Shown one piece after another: positions 1 to 8,048 of a stretch of DNA of 64,000 bases. Under the pieces are notes generated by a model. The model was not told the origin of the DNA. It worked only from the letters and a program-made list of their open reading frames with translations, and did no database searches. Every line of letters begins with the position of its first letter. Position 1 is the stretch's first letter. Source of the DNA: JACKBC01 sp041391125. Its GTDB lineage: Bacteria; Chloroflexota; Anaerolineae; Caldilineales; Caldilineaceae. The position numbers and the translations under genes were made by a program. Location: positions 50,960 through 114,959 of the forward strand of contig JAWKON010000022.1 in assembly GCA_041391125.1 (NCBI GenBank), in the 5' to 3' direction.

Positions 1-409
1 CCAGCAGCGAGCGCACCAGCGCCCGCTGGTCTGCTGTATCGTAGATCACCCAGTTGCGCTCGTAGCCAATGGCCTCGGTCTCCACGCGCAAAATGCGGGC
101 GCAGATCGAGTGAAAGGTGCCAATGGTCAGCCCGCCCAGCCGCGCCGCTTGACCGGGCAGCGGTGCGCCAAATTTATCGGCCAGCAGCCCTTCCACACGC
201 TCGCGCATTTCGCGCGCCGCCTTGTTGGTAAAGGTGACGGCCAGGATGTTCCAAGGCGCCACGCCCGCTTCTTCTATTAAGTACGCAATGCGCCGCGTAA
301 GGACGCGCGTTTTGCCCGAACCGGGACCCGCCAGCACCAGCACAGGACCGAGGACGGTTTCCACGGCGATTTTCTGTTCGGGGTTCAGACCGGTGAGTAA
401 GTGAGACAT
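1..409 (-). CDS. uvrD: UvrD/PcrA-type DNA helicase, N-terminal part (runs off the window)
   Basis: Superfamily 1A 3'-5' helicase of DNA repair and replication restart. Reading the minus strand from the ATG at 409 gives about 136 residues that continue past base 1. It shows the Q-motif-like start LLTGLNPEQKIAVE, Walker A AGPGSGKT at residues 27-34, motif Ia TFTNKAAREMRERV and GTFHSICARILR, the normal order for UvrD/PcrA/Rep. The helicase core and C-terminus lie outside, so UvrD, PcrA and Rep cannot be separated here. The upstream region consists of five TTGAGTR heptamers instead of a Shine-Dalgarno sequence. Confidence 0.9.
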   Translation of the reverse strand, partial: MSHLLTGLNPEQKIAVETVLGPVLVLAGPGSGKTRVLTRRIAYLIEEAGVAPWNILAVTFTNKAAREMRERVEGLLADKFGAPLPGQAARLGGLTIGTFHSICARILRVETEAIGYERNWVIYDTADQRALVRSLL

Positions 410-410
410 G

Positions 411-445
411 TTGAGTATTGAGTATTGAGTGTTGAGTGTTGAGTA
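411..445. repeat. Five tandem heptamers TTGAGTR
   Basis: Five consecutive 7-base units (TTGAGTA, TTGAGTA, TTGAGTG, TTGAGTG, TTGAGTA) fill the gap between the helicase start and the stop of the neighbouring GNAT gene. No complementary arm is present, so this looks like a half element of the heptad hairpin class seen elsewhere in the window. Confidence 0.85.
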
Positions 446-451
446 ATTTTT

Positions 452-1072
452 CTACACAATCGCGGCAATGTCGGGCCAGCCATAGACAATTTCGGGCAGC
501 AGAAAACCCTCTTCGTCAAATTGACGCTCGCCGATGGGCGCGCCGCCGAGCGCAGTATAAAAATTGCGGGCGGGCGCGTTGGCGACTAATACACCTACCT
601 GCAAAGCGGTCCGCCCCAGCCCCTGCATGTGCGCGGCGGCGGCCCGCATCAGCTTGCGCCCAATGCCCAGCCCGTGGCAGCTTTCCAGCACATAAATCGC
701 GCCAATCTCGGCCGCATTGGACAGCCAATCTGCATTGGCCGGGTGCGCGGTGACCAAACCGACAAGTTTGAGCGCGGCAGCGGGCCGGCCGGTTAATTGA
801 GGATAGGCGTTAGCGGCATCCTCCACTTCGGCCACATAGACGCAATCATCCGGGTCTTCGCCATCGGCCATGCCCTGCAAATAGCCGCGCCAGCTCTGTG
901 CGGACAGATCATAGGTCCACTCGTCCTTGCGCTTTTGCCACGCTTCCTCCGGCATCTGCCCACGGTGCGCCGCCAAATAGGTATCCACCATAACGCGCCC
1001 CATCTCCTCCGCATCGGCAGGGAGCGCGGGCCGGATGATAATCAATGGTTGGGTTCGGTCGAGATGTTGCAT
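452..1072 (-). CDS. GNAT family N-acetyltransferase
   Basis: Acetyl-CoA-dependent N-acetyltransferase of unknown acceptor, about 206 residues. The fold begins with IRPALPADAEEM (beta1/alpha1) and carries the acetyl-CoA pyrophosphate loop CHGLGIGRKLM, followed by the QVGVLVANAPARNFYTALG segment typical of GNAT beta5-alpha4. An upstream in-frame ATG at 1111 would place the N-terminus inside a perfect inverted repeat, so the ATG at 1072 (MQHLDRTQ) is preferred. It lies downstream of rsgA on the same strand, separated by the hairpin. Family assignment is firm and substrate unknown. Confidence 0.8.
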   Translation of the reverse strand: MQHLDRTQPLIIIRPALPADAEEMGRVMVDTYLAAHRGQMPEEAWQKRKDEWTYDLSAQSWRGYLQGMADGEDPDDCVYVAEVEDAANAYPQLTGRPAAALKLVGLVTAHPANADWLSNAAEIGAIYVLESCHGLGIGRKLMRAAAAHMQGLGRTALQVGVLVANAPARNFYTALGGAPIGERQFDEEGFLLPEIVYGWPDIAAIV

Positions 1073-1086
1073 GACAATGGTGACAA

Positions 1087-1136
1087 GATGAAGGGATGAC
1101 AAGATGATCACTTTATCATCTTGTCATCCCTTCATC
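1087..1136. repeat. Perfect 22-bp inverted repeat between rsgA and the GNAT gene
   Basis: Arms at 1087-1108 and 1115-1136 are exact reverse complements with a 6-base spacer. The arms are built from 8-base words of the type GATGACAA/GATGAAGG. The hairpin could end rsgA transcription, but it lacks a clear T tract, and its composition matches the other word-repeat hairpins of this window. Confidence 0.85.
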
Positions 1137-1139
1137 CTA

Positions 1140-2204
1140 TCATTCCTCCCCGTGCAGCAGCCGCAAATAGCTCTCATAGCGCTCGCCATCAATCGCGCCC
1201 TGCTCCACGGCGGCGCGCACGGCGCACTGCGGTTCGTGATCGTGCGTGCAGTTGGGGTAGCGACACTCGTTGACGTATGGCTCCATTTCAATAAAATAGA
1301 AGCCCAAATCGGCCGGATCGATGTCATAGAGCCCCAATTCGCGGATGCCGGGCGTGTCGGCCACAAAAGTTTCTTCGCCAAAGGGCAGCGCCAATAGATG
1401 GGCCGTGCGCGTGGTGTGCTTCCCCTTTTGCATAAAGTCGCGCAACGCGCCCACATTTAAATCCAGCGCGGGCGCAATGGCGTTGATCAGGCTGCTTTTG
1501 CCCACGCCGCTAGGGCCGGTCACCACGGTGGTGCAATCGAGCAGAAGCTGGCGCAATTCATCCACGCCCAGGCCGGATTCGGCGCTGGTATAAATCACGC
1601 GATAGCCAATCTGCTCGTACAGCCCAAAAATTTCTTGCGCCCTTTCCAGCGAGGCCAGGTCCACTTTGTTGATGCAAATAATGGCGGGCAGCTCATTAAA
1701 TTCGGCAATGACCAGAAAGCGGTCCAACATGCGCAGGTGCGGGTCGGGCTGCGCAATGGCAAAGACCACCAGCACCTGATCGGGGTTGGCCAGGATCACA
1801 TCTTCGGCCAGCGCTTCCATGCCGGGGCGCTGGCGGCTGAGCACGCTGGTGCGCTCCTCCACCTCTTCAATGCGCCCCCCGCTCTCGCCTTCGGGCACGA
1901 CCCAGACGCGGTCACCCACGGCCACCAGGGTGTCCGTGCTCTTCTCCTGGCGCAGCCGCCGCCGCACTTCGCACAAACGCGTTTGGTCGGGCGCATGGGG
2001 GTCAGCCTGAGCGTCGGTACGCACGTCAAAATGGTGACCCAAAGCGCGCACCACAATGCCCTGTATCAAATTGTCCGAACGCGGTTTGGGCCGGGATTTA
2101 CGCGTACGCTTGGCTAACTGTTCAGATTGCTCATAGACCGCGTCAGCGTACTCGTCGTCATAATCGAGATACGCTTCCCAGTCCTTCCCTTTTTGCTTGC
2201 TCAA
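1140..2204 (-). CDS. rsgA: Ribosome small subunit-dependent GTPase RsgA
   Basis: Circularly permuted GTPase that assists late 30S subunit maturation. The 354-residue product has an N-terminal OB-fold stretch (about residues 45-125), then permuted G motifs: NKVD (179-182), P-loop GPSGVGKSS (230-238), DTPG (283-286), and a C-terminal zinc-binding set C314, C319, H321, C327. The start codon is TTG at 2204, supported by an AAGGAG Shine-Dalgarno 8 bases upstream. A nearby ATG is out of frame. The acidic/basic N-terminal 40 residues are longer than in many homologues. Confidence 0.95.
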   Translation of the reverse strand: MSKQKGKDWEAYLDYDDEYADAVYEQSEQLAKRTRKSRPKPRSDNLIQGIVVRALGHHFDVRTDAQADPHAPDQTRLCEVRRRLRQEKSTDTLVAVGDRVWVVPEGESGGRIEEVEERTSVLSRQRPGMEALAEDVILANPDQVLVVFAIAQPDPHLRMLDRFLVIAEFNELPAIICINKVDLASLERAQEIFGLYEQIGYRVIYTSAESGLGVDELRQLLLDCTTVVTGPSGVGKSSLINAIAPALDLNVGALRDFMQKGKHTTRTAHLLALPFGEETFVADTPGIRELGLYDIDPADLGFYFIEMEPYVNECRYPNCTHDHEPQCAVRAAVEQGAIDGERYESYLRLLHGEE

Positions 2205-2337
2205 TAAGCATTCTCCTTATCTAAAATTAACTACAAGTTTTTACAGACTTCGACGTGAGCTCAGTCGAACGATGACACAGATTTTGGGATTCGCCCAATG
2301 AAGACTGCGATGCACGGCGACTGCCACCTTAGACCTA

Positions 2338-3036
2338 TCAATCATCGTCTCCACCGTGCGTTGCAGCCGGAGCGTTCTCTATTTGACAACATGCAAACGC
2401 CGCATGAAACTGACACAGCGGCGGCAGCGGCGTTGCGACCTGCACGCCAAAACGCGCCAGCAGGTCGCGCAGATCGGCCAGCGGCAGACCCATGACGCCC
2501 GAGATGCAGCCGTTGATCTGCTGGACGGGTGCAAAGACGGGGTGCTGAATGGCGTAGGCGCCGGCCTTGTCCAGCGGGTCGCCCGTGGCCACATAAGCGG
2601 CAATTTCCGTATCGGAATACGGGCGCATGACCACGTCGGTGCTGTTGACGATGGTCTCCTGGCGCGTCTCACCGGTGGCCATGCGCTGCAACACGCTCAC
2701 GCCGCTGTGGACTTGATGCACGCCGGTGCGCAATTGGCGCAACATGCGGGCGGCATCGGCTTCATCGACCGGCTTACCCAGCAGTTCAGCCCCCTGCGCC
2801 ACCACCGTGTCGGCGGCAACGATGAGCTGCACTCGTCCATTCGGCGCCACGCGGTCCGCCACAGCTTGCGCTTTGGATTGGGCCAAACGATGAGCCAATC
2901 CAATGGGGCCTTCGTCCGCGCGCGGCGTCTCATCAATATCGGCCGCGCAAATCGTGCAGGGCAAACCCAGCTCTTTAAAAAATTGTTGACGCCGCGGGCT
3001 GGCGGACGCCAGAATAATTTCAATCAAACTTGTCAT
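2338..3036 (-). CDS. maf: Maf-like nucleoside triphosphate pyrophosphatase
   Basis: Maf family enzyme that hydrolyses non-canonical or dTTP/UTP-type nucleotides to monophosphates. The signature LASASPRRQQFF lies at the N-terminus, followed by DETPRADE, the catalytic IVAADTVV and a GVHQVHSGV segment. The ATG at 3036 (MTSLIEIILASASP) fits the family; an upstream in-frame ATG at 3069 would add an atypical tail. The product is about 232 residues because of a 30-residue cysteine- and alanine-rich C-terminal extension beyond the usual end. It is transcribed toward rsgA. Confidence 0.92.
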   Translation of the reverse strand: MTSLIEIILASASPRRQQFFKELGLPCTICAADIDETPRADEGPIGLAHRLAQSKAQAVADRVAPNGRVQLIVAADTVVAQGAELLGKPVDEADAARMLRQLRTGVHQVHSGVSVLQRMATGETRQETIVNSTDVVMRPYSDTEIAAYVATGDPLDKAGAYAIQHPVFAPVQQINGCISGVMGLPLADLRDLLARFGVQVATPLPPLCQFHAAFACCQIENAPAATHGGDDD

Positions 3037-3062
3037 TCCAGGTATAATTTGAGTCAAGTTGG

Positions 3063-3271
3063 TGATCAACAGATTACACAGATTTTAAAGATTTGCACTT
3101 TATGGATCATCTGTGTTCTCTTGAGGTTCCACAGTTTTGAACCAACTGTTCTATTATACCATCTTGAAGCTCAAAGGTCATCTACGGAAATGGAACTAAA
3201 AAACTACAGATTACAGCGACTACACAAATTGCTCCTTCAGGGAAAAATCTGTGCAAATCTGTAGTTCCAAT
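3063..3271. repeat. Intergenic GATCAACAGATT-type repeat arms between maf and eda
   Basis: The block begins with one arm of the GATCAACAGATTACACAG family found at six other gaps in this window. It ends with a looser inverted pair, in which an ACTACAGATTACAG-type left arm near 3200 opposes an AAATCTGTAGTTCC right arm near 3253-3270. It lies between the divergent maf and eda genes. No clear promoter hexamers could be assigned. Confidence 0.5.
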
Positions 3272-3297
3272 TGAAACCCACAGAATGGAAAACAGTC

Positions 3298-3944
3298 ATG
3301 CAAAATATGTCGATAGCAGAAGTTAGCAAACGCGTCAAAGAGATTGGCATTGTGCCGATTGTGCGGGGCAACTTCCCGCTGGCGGAGATTTTGGAGATTG
3401 GCGATGCGCTGCTGGCGGCGCCGGCGCCCGTTATGGAGGTGACGCTCAACAGCGCCAACGCGTTGGAAGCCATTGGCGAGCTGCGCAAACGTTTTGGCGG
3501 CAACATGCTGGTCGGCGCCGGCACCGTGCGCACGGCGGAGCAGGTGGATCAGGCCATTGCGGCGGGGGCGCAGTTTATTGTGGCGCCCAATTTTGATCCA
3601 GATGCCGTGGCCCGTTCGCTGGCGCATGGCGTCCTGCATCTGCCCGGCGTCTTTACGCCCACGGAAGCGCACAATGCCTTTATGGCGGGCTGCCGCATTG
3701 TCAAGCTATTTCCCTCCGATGTGGTGGGACCGGGTTATTTAAAAGCGCTGCGGGCGCCGCTCAACGACATTGAATTCATCCCCACCGGCGGGATTAGCGT
3801 TGATAATATTGCCGACTACGCACGGGCGGGCGCCGTGGCCGTAGGCATGGGCAGCTCGCTGATTCCCAACAAGTGGAAGGCGGCGGACATTATTGCGACG
3901 GCGCGGCGGCTGGCGAGCGGTGGGAGGCGGGGAAGAAGGGGTAG
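3298..3944 (+). CDS. eda: 2-keto-3-deoxy-6-phosphogluconate/4-hydroxy-2-oxoglutarate aldolase (3' frameshift)
   Basis: Class I aldolase of the Entner-Doudoroff and uronate routes, splitting KDPG to pyruvate and glyceraldehyde 3-phosphate. Visible motifs are GIVPIVRG, the catalytic glutamate in PVMEVTL, LVGAGTV, FIVAPNFD, the Schiff-base lysine in GCRIVKLFPSD, and PTGGIS. The frame stays open to 4113, but after residue ~205 it becomes unlike the family. Skipping one base near 3913-3917 gives the expected ending RWEAGKKG and a stop at 3942-3944, about 215 residues. A single-base deletion is therefore likely, with the long reading a tail artefact. It may serve the sugar-acid genes around 17-21 kb. 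Confidence 0.8.
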
Positions 3945-4033
3945 GTTGTTGCGTGAAAATAGGGGCGTTGGCTATGCGTGGTGCGTGGTGCGTACCGGTC
4001 GAGGAGTTTGTTCTCTATGGCGCAGTTATTTCT

Positions 4034-4476
4034 TTATTGGAAGAGAAGCGCCCAAATCCGGGGCAAAAAAATGGCGGCGGCCACGCAGAGGCTGGCCAGC
4101 ACGCCAAAGATGAGAGCGCCGGCGGCGGCGTCTTTGGCCACCTTGGCCAGCGGATGATAGGCGGGCGACACCAGATCCACCACGGCTTCCACGGCGGTGT
4201 TGACAGCTTCCAAAGCCAGGATAGTCAGCGCCACAAAGGCTAGCAGCGCCCACTGATGCGCGCAATCTGCAACCACCAGCCAGCAACGGCAATCACCACG
4301 CAGGCTGTCAGTTCGATCCAGGCGTTGGGCTGGGTGCGCAACGTGTGCCAGGCGCCGGCCAGCGCTGCGCTAAAACTAAACCAGCGGCCACGCCAAAACC
4401 CCCGATCACGCCCGGAAAGTTGGCGAAGCTGCGTCAATTTCTCGCTTTCTTCGGTGGCAGGCATAGGCGAATTCAT
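4034..4476 (-). pseudogene. dgkA: Diacylglycerol/undecaprenol kinase DgkA-like protein, one frameshift
   Basis: Small integral-membrane lipid kinase of the DgkA/UndK family. Two overlapping frames are needed. The first (from 4476) gives WRGRWFSFSAALAGAWHTLRTQPNAWIELT with a first membrane span. The second (ending 4034) gives the family signature ALEAVNTAVEAVVDL, VSPAYHPLAKVAKDAAAGA and the last span ending FLPRIWALLF. The break is at about 4262-4268 and would be repaired by one extra base. The ATG at 4476 overlaps the ybeY stop by four bases, indicating translational coupling. Either a real mutation or a sequence error, the latter favoured because all signature residues are intact. Confidence 0.8.
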
Positions 4477-4991
4477 GGCGTTACCGGCGCGTAGCCCAAA
4501 GCGGTCAGCACTTGATTTTGCTGCGCCCACATGGCCGCCTCTGCCTCGGCATCAGCGTGGTCGTGGCCCAGCAGATGCAGCGCGCCGTGTATGACGAGCA
4601 GCACGAGTTCTGCATCCAGCGGGCGTCCAAGGCTGACCGCTTGGCGCTGCGTGTAAGGGAAACTGATAATCAGATCGCCTAAATAACTGCTCTGTGCTTC
4701 AATCAGTTCCGGCGGCAAAATAAGCTGCGGCGCCAAAGGACGATCCAATTCTTCGCTGTCGTCTGCATCGGCCGTTTCGTGATTGGGGAAACTCAAAATG
4801 TCCGTGGGGCCATCCACATCGCGAAACGTGCGGTTGAGTTCGTGAACCGTGGCGTCGTCGGTTATGACGATGGTCAGGCCGGCGCGTTCCACCCCTTGCT
4901 GCCGCAGCGTCTCTTCCACGGCGGCGCACAGCGCTTCCGCATCCACTTTCCCCATAAACTCATCATCAATCTGCAAATCGACTTCAATCAT
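4473..4991 (-). CDS. ybeY: Endoribonuclease YbeY (rRNA maturation factor)
   Basis: Zinc-dependent endoribonuclease involved in 16S rRNA 3' processing and ribosome quality control. The 172-residue protein carries the diagnostic H-x3-H-x5-H zinc site in HGALHLLGHDHAD near residues 128-140, preceded by FRDVDGPTDILSFP, a conserved YbeY segment. A roughly 30-residue acidic insertion (ETADADDSEELDRP) follows. It sits between pgpH and dgkA on the same strand, an arrangement common in Gram-positive-type genomes. Confidence 0.95.
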   Translation of the reverse strand: MIEVDLQIDDEFMGKVDAEALCAAVEETLRQQGVERAGLTIVITDDATVHELNRTFRDVDGPTDILSFPNHETADADDSEELDRPLAPQLILPPELIEAQSSYLGDLIISFPYTQRQAVSLGRPLDAELVLLVIHGALHLLGHDHADAEAEAAMWAQQNQVLTALGYAPVTP

Positions 4992-5022
4992 AGCTATTTT
5001 TCATGGCAAAGAAGGGAGGGGG

Positions 5023-5076
5023 GATCAACAGATTACACAGATTTGAAAGATTTAAAATCTGCGGAATCTGTTGATC
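5023..5076. repeat. GATCAACAGATT-family hairpin between pgpH and ybeY
   Basis: Left arm 5023-5044 and right arm 5055-5076 match at 20 of 22 positions, beginning and ending with GATC. This is one of the best-formed copies of the family whose other members lie near 3063, 19904, 35378, 37520 and 39452. Confidence 0.85.
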
Positions 5077-5096
5077 ATCCCTCTCTTTTTTCGAAT

Positions 5097-7379
5097 TTAA
5101 GCAGGTTGTTCGACCCCGCCTGGCTCCTCGGCGGTTTCGGGCGGCGTAACTACATCAAACTCACCGGTGAGGGCATCGCCGGTGACCAGTGTATCGCTGG
5201 TGTGTCGACGCACGGCGCCATTGAGCGGAGAGGCTGTTTGGGGCATGCGTGCGGGTTGCCCAGATGGCCCGGCTGGCGATGCCGTCGCTTGCGTCGGCGA
5301 CGCCTTGCTGCGTTCGGGGTATACAATACGCGGATGATGCACGCCTTGCAGCACGCGCAGGAACACATCTTTGACGATTTGCAGCTCCTGAAAAGTCAGG
5401 TTGCTGTCGTTGAGCTCGCCGTCCATCACCCGCGTGTCGATGAGCTTGTTGACCAGATTGGTCAGATCGGTGCGTGTGGCGGGTTTGACGGCGCGAATGG
5501 CCGATTCGCACATGTCGGCCAGCATGAGGATGGCCGTCTCTTTGGTGCGCGGCCGTGGACCATCATAGCGAAAATCGCTTTGATTGACGGTTTCACCCTC
5601 CGGCGCGTGCTTTTGCGCTTCCATATAAAAATAGTGGACCAGCGACGTACCGTGATGTTCGCGGATAAAATCCTGAATGCGCCCCGGCAGCCGGTACTTT
5701 TGGGCCAGGTCCACGCCGTCCGACACATGGCTGATGATAATTTGCGCGCTGGTCAGCGGGTCCAGCTTTTCGTGCGGATTTTCGGCGCCGTCGGCGCTAT
5801 TTTCGATGAAGAAATAGGGGCGCACGGTTTTGCCAATATCGTGATAATAGGCGCCTACGCGGGCCAAGAACGCATCGGCGCCAATGGCGGCGGCGGCCCG
5901 CTCAGCCAGGTTGCTGACCACAATGGTGTGGTGATAGGTGCCGGGCGACTTGAGCAGCAATTGGCGCAGCAACGGATGCGTGGGCCGGCTCAACTCGGTC
6001 AACTGCAGGCTGGTGGTGATCCCAAAGATGTTGCCCAGGACAAAATATCCAATCAGCGCGACCGATGCCGACAGACTGCCGTTCAACAAGTGGACCAGCA
6101 GCAGCAACATCTGCTGTTGCGTGGACAGACCGACGAAGGGCGCGCGAAAGGCCGCCGTCACCAGCAGGTTGCAGAGCGAAACCACCACCCCCGCCCACAA
6201 GAAGACCGTGAGCCGTTCCGCCCGCGCCACCACCAGCGCGCCAAAGAGGCTGCCCAAGCCGGCATAGGCCGCCAACGCCGGATTGCTATCGCTCAGATAG
6301 AGCACCACAAAAGTAAAAGCGCCCAAAACAATGAGCGCCACCCGCAGGTCCACCAAAACGGTGAGCAACATGATCAACGTGGCCAGCGGATAGAGATAGG
6401 GCAGCCAATCATGGGGAATCAGCATGAATTTAGCCAGCAGCAGCCAAATGACGGATGAGAGCGTCAGCAATGCCAGCATCTGATTGTTGACCAACATTCG
6501 TGGATGCAGCCGGTAGAGCATGGCCACGACGGTCGCCAGCGTGATGACCGTAAAGAGCAGCGCCCGAATCAGCGTCCACCAATCCCAATCGCCCTGCAGC
6601 AGCCCGATGTGTTCCAACGTTTCCACATTCAGGGGTGTTACAATATCCCCCTCGCGCAAGATCATCTCGTCCTGCTCGTATGAAATGCGCTGGGCTGGCG
6701 TTGCGTCGCGCGCGGCGACGCGCGCTTCTTCTGTGCGCTCTTCATTGTAAAAACTGTTGGGGCGAATCAGATCAAGCACCAGTTCGGTCGTAATGCTCAG
6801 GGCATCTTCACTCAGATCGGGGCCGATCAAGCGCACAGCATCGCGTCGCGCCACGCGCAGTGCGCTTTCGTCGTTGCGAATCTCTTCGCGCATGGCGCGG
6901 CCCAATGCCAGCGGGGCTTCGGCCACCACTTCGCGCCATTCATCATCGCTGGCATCCAAAATGTGCAGAATCGATTCCTGCCCCAAATTGAGTTCCGCGA
7001 TCGCCTGTAAATAATCGGTCTTAGTTTCATCATCGGCATAGGCGTCATTGCGCACAATGGAGATAAATTCGAGAATCTCGGTCAGCTTGTCCACCTGCTG
7101 ACGGCGCACGCGGCTTTCGGGCGGATCATATTGGGCCGGGACGGCATTGGCGGCGTCCACCCGCGCTTCTTCCGTGAGCAGTTCACTTTCGTATCTGATC
7201 TGCCGCGGCGACACGATATTGGATGGCGCCGGCCGCCCTTCCTCTAATTGGTAACGGCTGGTGCGCGGAAACTGCCACGAGAGCAGACCAACCATCAATA
7301 TACCCACGCCAACCATCATCAGCACAGATAATAGCCGGTCGAGCCACGGGCGGCGTTGGGCCTGAATTTGATGTGACAT
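5097..7379 (-). CDS. pgpH: 7TM-HD (PgpH/YqfF-type) membrane phosphohydrolase
   Basis: Probable c-di-AMP phosphodiesterase of the PgpH class. Its N-terminal signal-anchor (VGVGILMVGLLSW) is followed by a long extracytoplasmic domain (about residues 40-270), seven hydrophobic spans (about 275-470) and a cytoplasmic HD domain. HD-domain metal ligands are visible in SPGTYHHTIVVSNLAE, YYHDIGKT (HD near residue 513), HEKLDPLTSAQIIISHV and IREHHGT. The last ~70 residues are Pro/Ala/Thr-rich and probably disordered. The ATG at 7379 has AGGGAA upstream and is preferred to an in-frame GTG at 7397 that overlaps yqeY. It heads the ybeY-dgkA cluster. Confidence 0.9.
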   Translation of the reverse strand: MSHQIQAQRRPWLDRLLSVLMMVGVGILMVGLLSWQFPRTSRYQLEEGRPAPSNIVSPRQIRYESELLTEEARVDAANAVPAQYDPPESRVRRQQVDKLTEILEFISIVRNDAYADDETKTDYLQAIAELNLGQESILHILDASDDEWREVVAEAPLALGRAMREEIRNDESALRVARRDAVRLIGPDLSEDALSITTELVLDLIRPNSFYNEERTEEARVAARDATPAQRISYEQDEMILREGDIVTPLNVETLEHIGLLQGDWDWWTLIRALLFTVITLATVVAMLYRLHPRMLVNNQMLALLTLSSVIWLLLAKFMLIPHDWLPYLYPLATLIMLLTVLVDLRVALIVLGAFTFVVLYLSDSNPALAAYAGLGSLFGALVVARAERLTVFLWAGVVVSLCNLLVTAAFRAPFVGLSTQQQMLLLLVHLLNGSLSASVALIGYFVLGNIFGITTSLQLTELSRPTHPLLRQLLLKSPGTYHHTIVVSNLAERAAAAIGADAFLARVGAYYHDIGKTVRPYFFIENSADGAENPHEKLDPLTSAQIIISHVSDGVDLAQKYRLPGRIQDFIREHHGTSLVHYFYMEAQKHAPEGETVNQSDFRYDGPRPRTKETAILMLADMCESAIRAVKPATRTDLTNLVNKLIDTRVMDGELNDSNLTFQELQIVKDVFLRVLQGVHHPRIVYPERSKASPTQATASPAGPSGQPARMPQTASPLNGAVRRHTSDTLVTGDALTGEFDVVTPPETAEEPGGVEQPA

Positions 7380-7389
7380 GACCAATTCC

Positions 7390-7845
7390 CTATGCACCGC
7401 CGCTAAGCAGACGCTGCGCCACTTTGCTCACGGCCTTGCCATCAGCCACGCCCGCCACTTTGGGCATAGCAGCGGACATCACTTTACCCATCTCGCGCGG
7501 AGACTCGGCGCCCACTTCCGCAATGACCTGGCGCACGATCTCTTCAATTTGGGCTTCGGTCAACTGCTGCGGCAGATAGCGCTCCAACACGGTCAGCTCG
7601 GCCATTTCTTCGGCCACGCGTTCCGGCTGCGCCAATCGTTCATATTCCGCCGCGGCGTCGCGCCGGCGCTTGGCCTCTTTTTGAATCACGGATAGGGTCT
7701 CGGCATCGTCCAATTGATGAGCAGCGCCGCTTTTGCGCGCCTCGGTCAGGGCGGTTTTTACAGAGCGCAAAGCCAGTTTAGCAGTGTTGTCCCTATCCAA
7801 CATGGCGCGCTTCAGGTCGGCATCAATTTGTTGTTCAAGCGTCAT
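7390..7845 (-). CDS. yqeY: GatB/YqeY domain protein
   Basis: YqeY-like protein resembling the tRNA-binding tail domain of GatB. The 151-residue reading starting MTLEQQIDADLKRAMLDRD matches family length and has typical segments ALRSVKTALTEA, VIQKEAKRRRDAA, YLPQQLTEAQIEEIV and GKVMSAAMPKVAGVADGKAVS. The start at 7845 has GGGAG seven bases upstream, while the frame is open 41 codons further without family similarity. It is followed closely by pgpH. Confidence 0.9.
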   Translation of the reverse strand: MTLEQQIDADLKRAMLDRDNTAKLALRSVKTALTEARKSGAAHQLDDAETLSVIQKEAKRRRDAAAEYERLAQPERVAEEMAELTVLERYLPQQLTEAQIEEIVRQVIAEVGAESPREMGKVMSAAMPKVAGVADGKAVSKVAQRLLSGGA

Positions 7846-8014
7846 CTCATTACTCCCACTTTTATCGCTACATGTCTCATTGTAATACAAATTCAGATCA
7901 AATTTATTCGTTTTGCCGTCGTTTATTATACTCTTCCCATTTACTGTGTCAATAGCGAGAAAAGACAATTGTCATAGATAGACGCTTTAGACCTGCCACA
8001 TCTGTCAACATACT

Positions 8015-8042
8015 TTGCATTCATGGCGCTCTCCATTACAAT
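8015..8042 (+). promoter_or_regulatory. Putative promoter for obg, leaderless
   Basis: TTGCAT at 8015-8020 and TACAAT at 8037-8042 are separated by 16 bases, and the obg ATG follows only 6 bases after the -10 hexamer. No Shine-Dalgarno is present, so transcription would start at or next to the ATG. The same layout precedes trmB. Confidence 0.45.
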
Positions 8043-8048
8043 GGGTCT

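Noticed and set aside
3945..4113. C-terminal extension of the eda frame
   Set aside because: The extra ~57 residues are Arg/Trp/Gly-rich and unlike any aldolase tail, while a one-base correction gives the normal end at 3944.
4779..6458. 559-codon plus-strand frame
   Set aside because: Antisense to ybeY and pgpH, which carry clear family motifs on the minus strand. Its protein is His/Gln/Arg-rich shadow sequence.
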